In this document: positions 1-5,274 of the stretch, piece by piece
How the letters are laid out: every line of letters starts with the position of its first letter
Position numbering within the stretch: the stretch's first letter is position 1
Origin: an uncultured Clostridia bacterium
GTDB taxonomy: Bacteria; Bacillota; Clostridia; Christensenellales; Aristaeellaceae
NCBI GenBank assembly: GCA_946410395.1
Contig: CAMKAE010000161.1
Span: 1 to 5,274 of the forward strand
Direction: 5' to 3'
Length of the DNA: 5,274 nt
The notes under the pieces: model-generated
The model's input: the letters and a program-made list of their open reading frames with translations, nothing else
What the model was told of the DNA's origin: nothing
The model's database searches: none
Translations under genes and position numbers: made by a program

Positions 1-2
1 AC

Positions 3-296
3 GACGCGCTGGCCGCCGGCGCGGCGGTGGTGGGCACCGGCCGCAGCGACCATCCGAACCAGATCAACAACGTGCTGGTCTTCCCCGGCCTGTTCCGGGG
101 CGCGCTGGACGTGCGGGCCCGGGACATCAACCGGGAGATGAAGATCGCGGCCTCCCACGCGCTGGCGGCCCTGGTCTCCGACGCGGAGCTTTCCGCCACC
201 TACATCCTGCCCGCGGCCTTTGACAAGCGGGTGGGCCCCGCGGTGGCCCAGGCGGTGGCACAGGCGGCCCGGGACAGCGGCGTGGCGCGGCTGTGA
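3..296 (+). CDS. NAD(P)-dependent malic enzyme, C-terminal fragment (5' end outside window)
   Basis: The last 97 residues of a malic enzyme are open from the left edge to a TGA at 294-296. Malic enzyme oxidatively decarboxylates malate to pyruvate and CO2 in the cytoplasm, reducing NAD or NADP. The recognisable family block is GTGRSDHPNQINNVLVFPG followed by LFRGALDVRARDINREMKIA. This is the conserved C-terminal part of the NAD-binding domain of short bacterial malic enzymes, containing the Pro-Asn-Gln-x-Asn-Asn stretch that lies by the active site. The tail then runs through a Tyr-Ile-Leu-Pro-Ala-Ala-Phe-Asp-Lys-Arg-Val segment and ends in GVARL, a normal family ending, so this end is intact. 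The start codon and the catalytic Tyr and Lys lie upstream of the window. Cofactor preference cannot be read from this piece. The gene converges on the surface-protein gene on the other strand and has its own terminator 54 nt downstream. Confidence 0.93.
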   Translation, partial: DALAAGAAVVGTGRSDHPNQINNVLVFPGLFRGALDVRARDINREMKIAASHALAALVSDAELSATYILPAAFDKRVGPAVAQAVAQAARDSGVARL

Positions 297-350
297 GCGC
301 GGCGCGCGACGACGGAAAAACGGAAATACGCTCGGACTGAAAAACAACCA

Positions 351-387
351 CTGCCGCATGGCCATGACGTTGTGCGGCAGCTTTTTG
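351..387 (+). terminator. Intrinsic terminator of the malic enzyme gene
   Basis: CTGCCGCA (351-358) pairs perfectly with TGCGGCAG (373-380), and two further T-G and G-T wobbles inside the loop can extend the stem on the + strand. The stem is followed immediately by CTTTTTG and then another TTTT. It lies 54 nt after the malic enzyme stop. A run of five As at 340-344 lies a few bases upstream, so weak activity on the other strand is possible. Confidence 0.8.
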
Positions 388-656
388 TCGTTTTGGGGGT
401 ATCATACGAGTCTTTGATCAGAATGCCAAATGAGGGAATGGCAGAGAGAGGGGCGCAGCAAGCGGCGCCCCGCAGTCACCCTCAGCCTTGCCCTTACTCG
501 CAGAGACTGCCGCAGCGGCGGATGAGGTTTCGCTTAGCAGGTTTAGCAGAAAAAAGGACTATTTCAAAAAAAGCAAGCGAAAACGATGCTTTCATTTGGA
601 TTTTGCCAACCGAAAGGAGAATCGCACAGCGCCTGACCGCCATTTTGCGCGCACAG
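388..656. other. Tail-to-tail intergenic gap with no convincing gene
   Basis: About 270 bases separate the terminators of two convergent genes. Open frames run through it on both strands, but none has a ribosome binding site, a recognisable protein or plausible composition. The interval contains a 7-bp perfect hairpin without a U-run (GGGGCGC at 450-456 with GCGCCCC at 465-471). It also has a visibly more A-rich block around 547-590 that contrasts with the GC-rich surroundings. No promoter, tRNA or repeat was recognised. Confidence 0.5.
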
Positions 657-690
657 AAAAACCGGCGCCGCGGGTTTGCCGCAGCGCCGG
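657..690 (-). terminator. Intrinsic terminator of the repeat-protein gene
   Basis: A 12-pair stem joins 662-673 and 679-690 with a 5-nt loop. The single C/A mismatch on the + strand (669/683) becomes a G-U wobble on the - strand, which fits transcription from the right. Five Us (complement of AAAAA at 657-661) follow the stem. It begins 14 nt after the stop codon of the repeat protein. Confidence 0.88.
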
Positions 691-704
691 GGGAAAAGAA
701 CAGA

Positions 705-3095
705 TCAGTTGTAGAAGTGCAGTTCCGACACATGGACTTCGTACTTGGTGTCACCGTCCTGGCCGATGTTGACGCCCCGGAAGAAGATATCAATCCGGGT
801 GACGCCAGTGCAGGTGCCGAGGCTGAAGGTCTGTTCTTTGGTGGTGTAACCGACACGGATGGTGATGTCCTTGGTGACCCTGCCCTGGTCACAGGTGACG
901 ACCACGGTGGCGTTGCAGGGCTTGGCCTTGCTGTAGTAGCTGTTTTCGCTGGTGACATCGCCCGGGACGATGCCGATGGAGGAGACCGTTTGGCCGTTGA
1001 AGAAGGCGGTCAGTTCCGGAATGTCGTCGCTCTTCTCGCTGCTCCACATGGTGTAGTAGAAGGAAGTGTAGAGGCTGTCGTCCTCAATGCGGGGCAGGGT
1101 GGAGATGGAGCGCTCGCTCTTGGACGTGCCCGGCTTGAACTGGGTGTCCCAGGAGGAGGGGTAGACGCGGCCGCCGGCGGAGGGCGGCGGGGTGATGGGA
1201 TCCACGGAACCGTTGCGCTTGTACTCAAAGGTCACCACGGAGGGGCTCACGGCGCCGGTGCTGGTGACCGTGACGGTGGCGGAGGTGCTGCCAACGGGCG
1301 TGTAGCCGGAGGGCGTGGACCCTGCGTAGACCGTGTGGGTGCCGGTGGAGAGGGTCTCCGTGCGGCTGGTGATGGTGGCCCGGCTGGCCGTGTCGATCTG
1401 CCGGATGGTCACCGCGCCTGTGGCCGCCTGCTGGCTGTAGTAGAAGGTCACGCTGTTGGTGGACAGGGCGCCGTTGGAGTACATGGTCACGGTCTGGGTG
1501 GCCGGGGAGATCAGGTTGTACTGCACGCCGCTGTAGGTGAGGGTGCCCGGCGCGGTGACGTTGTTGTTGCCCATGGTGCAGGTCACGGAGCGGGTCTGCA
1601 GGATGTTGCCGCTGCTGGTGCGGTAGTAAACCGTGCACTCGGCGGTGGTGGGGACATAGGGCGTGGGCGTCGCGCGCTTGCTGTAGTAGAAGGAGAGGCT
1701 GTTGGCGGACAGGGAGCCGTTGGAGTACATGGTCACGGTCTGGGTAGCCGGGGAGATCAGGTCATACTGCGCGCCGCCGTAGGTGACGCTCGAGGGCGCC
1801 GTGATGTTGTTGGTGCCCAGGGTGCAGGTCACAGAGCGGGAGCTCAGGTTCCGCCCGGTGCTGTCATAGTAGTACACCATGCACGTGGCGCTGGTGGGCA
1901 TCGGGGTGGGGGTTGCCACCTTGCTGTAATAGAAGGTGACGGAGGTGGCGGACATGTTGCCGCTGGAATACAGGGTGACGGTCTGGGTGCTGCTGCCGGA
2001 CAGGGTGTACTGCGCGCCGCCGTAGGTGACGCTGGAGGGGGCCGTGATGTTGTTGGTGCCCTGCGTGCAGGTCACGATGCGGGTCTGCAGGATGTTGCCG
2101 GAGAAGTCGCGGTAATAGACCGTCAGGTTGGCGGTGACGGGCTTGGGCGTGGGGGTGGCCACCTTGCTGTAGTAGAAGGTGACGGAGGTGGGGGAGAGCA
2201 CGCCGGCTGCGTTCATGGTGACCGTCTGGCTGCCGGCGCTGGCCAGATTGTAAGACGCGCCGCCGTAGGTGATGCTGCCGGGAGCGGAAATCGTGTTGTT
2301 ACCCACGGAGCAGGAGACGAGCCGTGTCTGCAGGATGCTGCCGGAGAAATCCTTGTAATACACCGTGCAGTTGGCCTTGGGCACGGGGGTGGGCGTGCTG
2401 GTCCTGTTATAGTAGAAAGTCAGCGAGGCGGGAGAGAGGGTGCCGCCCGAGTACAGGGTGACCGTCTGCGTGGCGGCGCTGACCAGGGTGTACTGCGCGC
2501 CGCCGTAGGTGATCGTGGACGGGGCGGTAATGCTGTTGGCGCCGGTCTTGCAGCTGACGGTGCGGGTCTGCAGCACATTGCCGGAGAAGTCCTTGTAATA
2601 CACCTGGACACTCTTGCTGCTCACCGGCGCGGTGAGCGAGGCCGTTCCGTTGCTGACGCCGGTCAGGGACCAGGACGGATAGGAAGTCCAGTAGCCGAAG
2701 GCGGAGACCTCCGTGCGCATCTCCGCGGTGGTGTAGGGCGTGACGGTGATGGTGTACTGGCCGGCCTGTGGCAGCGTCATCATAAAGGTGCTCGTGCCCG
2801 TGTCGCGCTTCCAGTCCAGGTTATACTTGTAGGAGCCGCCGAGGGAATAGCTGATGTGGAAGCGGCCCCAGCCCTTGGCGGTGGTGGCGCCGGTCTGATA
2901 CATGAAGGTGCCGTAGTCCTGCGCGAAGGTCAGCGTGCAGCTGCCATTGGTGGTGACATAAAAGACCTTGCTGCCGTTGCTGCCCTCAATGTTGTAGGGG
3001 GAATCCGCCCGGGCGCTGCCGCTGGCGAGCAGCACCAGGCAGATCATGCCCAGTACCAGGAGACTGTTCCAGAGGAACCGCTTTGTTTTCCGCAT
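705..3095 (-). CDS. Secreted MucBP-like tandem-repeat surface protein
   Basis: A 796-residue exported protein of unknown exact role, probably an extracellular adhesin or ligand-binding protein. The start at 3095 is chosen because AAAGAGGTGG lies just before it. It also opens directly on a signal peptide: MRKTKR, a hydrophobic core at about 7-24, then SARA with cleavage expected after residue 30. Residues 31-161 are a beta-rich region of no recognised family. Residues 162-560 are five repeats of 75-82 residues with the core VYYxDxSGxxLQTR, VxCxxGxNxITAPxxxTYGGxQY, TQTVTxYSxG and SVTFYY, the first four followed by TPTP-type linkers. Residues 561-629 are a degenerate sixth repeat. After a short proline-rich hinge, residues 644-796 form a separate domain ending in EVHVSELHFYN, reminiscent of galactose-binding folds. 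The MucBP-like assignment rests on pattern only. There is no LPxTG motif, C-terminal membrane segment or catalytic motif. It follows tsf on the same strand, but a terminator lies between, so it is probably a separate unit. Confidence 0.85.
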   Translation of the reverse strand: MRKTKRFLWNSLLVLGMICLVLLASGSARADSPYNIEGSNGSKVFYVTTNGSCTLTFAQDYGTFMYQTGATTAKGWGRFHISYSLGGSYKYNLDWKRDTGTSTFMMTLPQAGQYTITVTPYTTAEMRTEVSAFGYWTSYPSWSLTGVSNGTASLTAPVSSKSVQVYYKDFSGNVLQTRTVSCKTGANSITAPSTITYGGAQYTLVSAATQTVTLYSGGTLSPASLTFYYNRTSTPTPVPKANCTVYYKDFSGSILQTRLVSCSVGNNTISAPGSITYGGASYNLASAGSQTVTMNAAGVLSPTSVTFYYSKVATPTPKPVTANLTVYYRDFSGNILQTRIVTCTQGTNNITAPSSVTYGGAQYTLSGSSTQTVTLYSSGNMSATSVTFYYSKVATPTPMPTSATCMVYYYDSTGRNLSSRSVTCTLGTNNITAPSSVTYGGAQYDLISPATQTVTMYSNGSLSANSLSFYYSKRATPTPYVPTTAECTVYYRTSSGNILQTRSVTCTMGNNNVTAPGTLTYSGVQYNLISPATQTVTMYSNGALSTNSVTFYYSQQAATGAVTIRQIDTASRATITSRTETLSTGTHTVYAGSTPSGYTPVGSTSATVTVTSTGAVSPSVVTFEYKRNGSVDPITPPPSAGGRVYPSSWDTQFKPGTSKSERSISTLPRIEDDSLYTSFYYTMWSSEKSDDIPELTAFFNGQTVSSIGIVPGDVTSENSYYSKAKPCNATVVVTCDQGRVTKDITIRVGYTTKEQTFSLGTCTGVTRIDIFFRGVNIGQDGDTKYEVHVSELHFYN
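1416..2612 (-). repeat. Five in-frame tandem repeats of about 240 bp in the surface protein
   Basis: Unit borders in coding order are R1 2612-2373, R2 2372-2130, R3 2129-1887, R4 1886-1641 and R5 1640-1416. A diverged sixth copy lies at 1415-1209. The first four units end in a Thr/Pro linker (TSTPTPVP, VATPTPKP, VATPTPMP, RATPTPYVP), and R5 ends in QQAATG without proline. Nucleotide identity is locally very high: R3 and R4 share most of 2007-2048 versus 1764-1805, and R4 and R5 share a stretch around 1720-1762 versus 1474-1516. Elsewhere the copies are quite diverged. This is the pattern expected of old duplication with later local exchange. Confidence 0.92.
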
Positions 3096-3100
3096 GATAG

Positions 3101-3109
3101 CCACCTCTT
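3101..3109 (-). promoter_or_regulatory. Ribosome binding site fixing the start of the repeat protein
   Basis: On the - strand AAGAGGTGG precedes ATG (3093-3095) by about 5-7 nt. An in-frame ATG 15 codons further upstream would add a charged segment (MTEKTARRADKEVAI) before the signal peptide. That start has no comparable site and its codons cover the dyad at 3113-3127, so the inner start is preferred. Confidence 0.8.
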
Positions 3110-3112
3110 TAT

Positions 3113-3127
3113 CAGCGCGTCGCGCTG
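3113..3127 (-). promoter_or_regulatory. Perfect 15-bp dyad upstream of the surface-protein gene
   Basis: CAGCGCG-T-CGCGCTG is a perfect inverted repeat with a single central base, ending 3 bases upstream of the ribosome binding site. It could be an operator for a dimeric regulator, or it could fold in the mRNA as a short 5-6 bp hairpin beside the ribosome binding site. No convincing -35/-10 pair was found around it, so its relation to the promoter is unknown. Confidence 0.4.
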
Positions 3128-3193
3128 TTTTCTCTGTCACCTATGTAACGACCGGAAATGGCATCCTGTTCCAGGCAAAGAAGATTTTTATTG

Positions 3194-3225
3194 AAAATCC
3201 CGTCCGGCCTTTCGGTCAGACGGGA
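3194..3225 (-). terminator. Intrinsic terminator after tsf
   Basis: Seven perfect pairs join 3198-3204 and 3219-3225. On the - strand a G-U wobble and further GC pairs, with one A/C mismatch, continue the stem to a GAAA tetraloop. A TTTT run (complement of 3194-3197) follows. The hairpin starts 12 nt after the tsf stop codon and isolates the ribosomal unit from the surface-protein gene. Confidence 0.85.
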
Positions 3226-3237
3226 GATGGGGCATGA

Positions 3238-4167
<930 letters not shown>

Positions 4168-4202
4168 AATAATTCCTTCTTTCTCCCGGGTGCCGGGGGT
4201 CG

Positions 4203-4229
4203 AAAAACAGGTGCATTCTGCGCACCTGT
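4203..4229 (-). terminator. Terminator or attenuator between rpsB and tsf
   Basis: CAGGTGC (4208-4214) pairs with GCACCTG (4222-4228), plus the flanking A-T pair (4207/4229). A G-U closing pair forms only on the - strand. The hairpin is followed by TTTTT (complement of 4203-4207), 14 nt after the rpsB stop. It has the full form of an intrinsic terminator although tsf lies directly downstream with no clear promoter of its own. Partial termination is therefore the likely role. A second small GC hairpin (4185-4189 with 4193-4197) sits just upstream of the tsf ribosome binding site. Confidence 0.75.
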
Positions 4230-4243
4230 CTCATGCGATACGG

Positions 4244-4975
4244 TTACGCTTCGGGCTTCTCCTCGGCGGCGGGCGCTTCGGGCTCGGCCTGCTCGCCCTG
4301 CTTGCCTTCCAGCACGGCGTCGGCCATCTTGGAGGCGATCAGCTTGACGGCGCGGATGGCGTCATCGTTGCCGGGGATCACGTAGTCGATCTCGTCGGGA
4401 TCGCAGTTGGTGTCCACGATGCCCACGATCGGGATGTTCAGCTTCCGGGCCTCGGCCACGGCGATGTGCTCCTTGCGGGGATCCACGACGAACATCGCGC
4501 CGGGCAGCTTCTTCATCTCACGGATGCCGCCCAGGTTTTCCTCGAGCTTTTCGCGCTCGTGCACCAGCTTGGCGACTTCCTTCTTGGGCAGGACGTCGAA
4601 CTGGCCGCTCTCTTCCATCTTGTCGATCTGGTTGAGGCGGTCCACCCGGGTGCGGATGGTGCGGAAGTTGGTCAGCATGCCGCCCAGCCAGCGGTTGTTG
4701 ACGTAGAACATGTTGCAGCGCTCGGCTTCGGACTTGATGGACTCCTGGGCCTGCTTCTTGGTGCCCACGAACAGCACGCTCTTGCCGCTCATGGCCACGT
4801 CGCGCACGAAGCTGTAGGCTTCGTCGACCTTCTTGACGGTCTTCTGCAGGTCGATGATGTAGATGCCGTTGCGCTCGGTGAAGATGTACTGCGCCATCTT
4901 CGGGTTCCAGCGCCGGGTCTGGTGGCCAAAGTGGACACCGGCTTCCAGCAGCTGCTTCATGGAAATGACTGCCAT
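4244..4975 (-). CDS. rpsB: 30S ribosomal protein S2
   Basis: S2 is a late-assembling protein of the small ribosomal subunit, located between the head and body of the 30S particle, where it supports binding of S1 or the mRNA docking platform. The product has 243 residues, about the usual bacterial length. Signatures seen are GVHFGHQTRRWNPKM at 13-27, FVGTKKQAQ at 69-77, NNRWLGGMLTNFRTI at 93-107, the DPRKEHIAVAEARKLNIP stretch at 165-182, DTNCDPDEIDYVIPGNDDAIR at 188-208 in two parts, and a Glu/Ala-rich acidic tail from about 226. The start is the ATG of MAVISMKQLLEAG, preceded at 9 nt by a full AAGGAGG. An open frame extends 37 codons further upstream but has no family similarity and no binding site. 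It is the first gene of the rpsB-tsf unit, behind a strong promoter and a leader of about 95 nt. Confidence 0.98.
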   Translation of the reverse strand: MAVISMKQLLEAGVHFGHQTRRWNPKMAQYIFTERNGIYIIDLQKTVKKVDEAYSFVRDVAMSGKSVLFVGTKKQAQESIKSEAERCNMFYVNNRWLGGMLTNFRTIRTRVDRLNQIDKMEESGQFDVLPKKEVAKLVHEREKLEENLGGIREMKKLPGAMFVVDPRKEHIAVAEARKLNIPIVGIVDTNCDPDEIDYVIPGNDDAIRAVKLIASKMADAVLEGKQGEQAEPEAPAAEEKPEA

Positions 4976-5070
4976 GGTGAATACCCTCCTTGTTTTTTCC
5001 ACCCCCCGCCTTTTCACAGGCCGCCACCGGTCACCCGGCACAAGCGCCTGAAGGGCAGAGGTGCGTATTC
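4976..5070 (-). promoter_or_regulatory. Structured 5' leader of rpsB
   Basis: The untranslated leader expected from the promoter at 5077-5105 is about 95 nt long. It can form a hairpin at 5025-5040: CCGG-GTGA-CCGG with a GNRA-type loop and two flanking G-U pairs that exist only on the transcribed strand. It can also form a smaller hairpin at 5008-5021 (GCCT, loop, AGGC). Autoregulation of rpsB-tsf by S2 through the mRNA leader is known in gammaproteobacteria. Whether this leader binds S2 is inference, and it does not match a leader class I can name. Confidence 0.4.
4985..4991 (-). promoter_or_regulatory. Strong ribosome binding site of rpsB
   Basis: The complement of CCTCCTT gives a full-length AAGGAGG, 9 nt before the rpsB ATG (4973-4975). 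It decides this start over the longer upstream reading frame. Confidence 0.9.
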
Positions 5071-5076
5071 TTGGGC

Positions 5077-5105
5077 AATATAACATAAAAACAGCGGAAA
5101 TGCAA
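5077..5105 (-). promoter_or_regulatory. Promoter of the rpsB-tsf unit (extended -10)
   Basis: On the - strand TTGCAT (complement of 5100-5105) is followed after exactly 17 nt by TATATT (complement of 5077-5082). The -10 is preceded by TGT, giving the extended form TG-n-TATATT. The -35 box is weak (first three bases match consensus), and the extended -10 would compensate. Transcription would start near 5070, just upstream of the rpsB leader. The spacer contains a run of five Ts. Confidence 0.75.
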
Positions 5106-5156
5106 GCCTTTTCCGGCGGTTTTTCTTTATTTCTCAGGCTGCGATGCGCAAGTCCG

Positions 5157-5190
5157 AAAAAAACCCACCGGAGCGCTGTGCTCCGATGGG
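5157..5190 (-). terminator. Intrinsic terminator of the gene upstream of rpsB
   Basis: An 11-pair stem joins 5164-5174 and 5180-5190 with a 5-nt loop. The one C/A mismatch on the + strand is a G-U wobble on the - strand. Seven Us follow (complement of 5157-5163). It begins 12 nt after the stop codon of the partial gene at the right edge and separates that gene from the rpsB promoter. Confidence 0.92.
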
Positions 5191-5202
5191 GCGAAGGAAC
5201 GG

Positions 5203-5274
5203 TTAAATCTTGTACCAGCGGCTGCGGATGTACTCCCGCTGCTCGTCGGGGAGGCCGGGGATCTGATAGGCCTC
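5203..5274 (-). CDS. C-terminal 23 residues of an unidentified protein (5' part outside window)
   Basis: A reading frame enters from the right edge and ends at TAA (complement of 5203-5205), 12 nt before a strong terminator. The visible tail contains PGLPDEQREYIRSRWYKI, a soluble, charged ending. I do not recognise the family from so short a piece. That it is a real gene is supported by the terminator placed just after its stop in the same strand, as for its neighbours. Its position upstream of rpsB does not identify it. Confidence 0.65.
   Translation of the reverse strand, partial: EAYQIPGLPDEQREYIRSRWYKI

Noticed and set aside
488..958. Short open frames on both strands over the convergent gap and the 3' end of the repeat-protein gene.
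   Set aside because: They have no ribosome binding sites or family resemblance, and both overlap the repeat-protein terminator and coding sequence in other frames.
1416..2612. Could the regularly spaced similar units be a CRISPR array?
   Set aside because: Units are about 240 bp, in frame, diverged and translated. There is no short identical repeat with unique spacers.
3096..3140. Upstream in-frame start adding 15 residues to the repeat protein.
   Set aside because: It would place a charged segment before the signal peptide and has no binding site, whereas the inner ATG has AAGAGGTGG at the right distance.
3128..3193. Possible promoter for the repeat protein around TTACATA (- strand).
   Set aside because: The -10-like TACATA has no acceptable -35 at 16-18 nt. 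GTGACA with GATAAA is spaced 21 nt and would start transcription inside the ribosome binding site. Neither is good enough to annotate.
372..3194. Open frame of 940 codons on the + strand, antisense to the repeat protein and running past both its ends.
   Set aside because: Its product is dominated by Gly, Val, Ala, Asp and His in blocks that repeat with the same period as the opposite-strand repeats. It has no ribosome binding site at its start and resembles no protein family. It runs through the terminators and is best explained as a GC-rich shadow of the real gene.
4976..5086. Upstream in-frame start adding 37 residues to S2.
   Set aside because: The extension is unlike S2, starts within a few bases of the predicted promoter -10 box, and lacks a binding site. 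The ATG at 4975 has a full AAGGAGG.

Overview
The window reads as an ordinary chromosomal segment of a GC-rich, low-copy-repeat bacterial genome, most likely a Clostridia-type Firmicute. That placement is inferred from three things: strong AAGGAGG-type ribosome binding sites, intrinsic terminators with U-runs about 12 to 14 nt after nearly every stop codon, and the sequence character of S2 and EF-Ts. No species can be named from the sequence alone. No IS element, CRISPR array, tRNA, rRNA or phage gene is visible.

Layout from left to right. Positions 3-296 (+) are the C-terminal end of a malic enzyme, closed by a terminator at 351-387. Positions 388-656 are a tail-to-tail intergenic gap with no convincing gene. 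Positions 705-3095 (-) encode a 796-residue secreted protein with a signal peptide, a beta-rich N-terminal region, five clear and one degenerate tandem repeats of about 80 residues (MucBP-like in pattern), and a C-terminal domain. It ends at a terminator (657-690). Positions 3238-4167 (-) are tsf (EF-Ts) and 4244-4975 (-) are rpsB (ribosomal protein S2). A strong promoter with an extended -10 element (5077-5105) and a leader of about 95 nt precede rpsB. Positions 5203-5274 (-) are the last 23 codons of an unidentified gene with its own terminator at 5157-5190.

How the parts work together: rpsB and tsf form the classic translation pair, transcribed leftwards from the promoter near 5077-5105. 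A hairpin with a U-run lies between them (4203-4229) and could partly terminate transcription, setting the S2 to EF-Ts ratio. A second terminator after tsf (3194-3225) separates this housekeeping unit from the surface-protein gene, which has a good ribosome binding site and an unusual 15-bp perfect dyad just upstream of it. The pyrH and frr genes that often follow tsf in Firmicutes are not there.

The most interesting part is the repeat-bearing exported protein. It has no recognisable cell-wall anchor, repeat 4 looks like a mosaic of repeats 3 and 5, and paired cysteines occur in only some repeats. No clearly new biological system is evident. The repeat protein and its upstream dyad are the items most worth following up.
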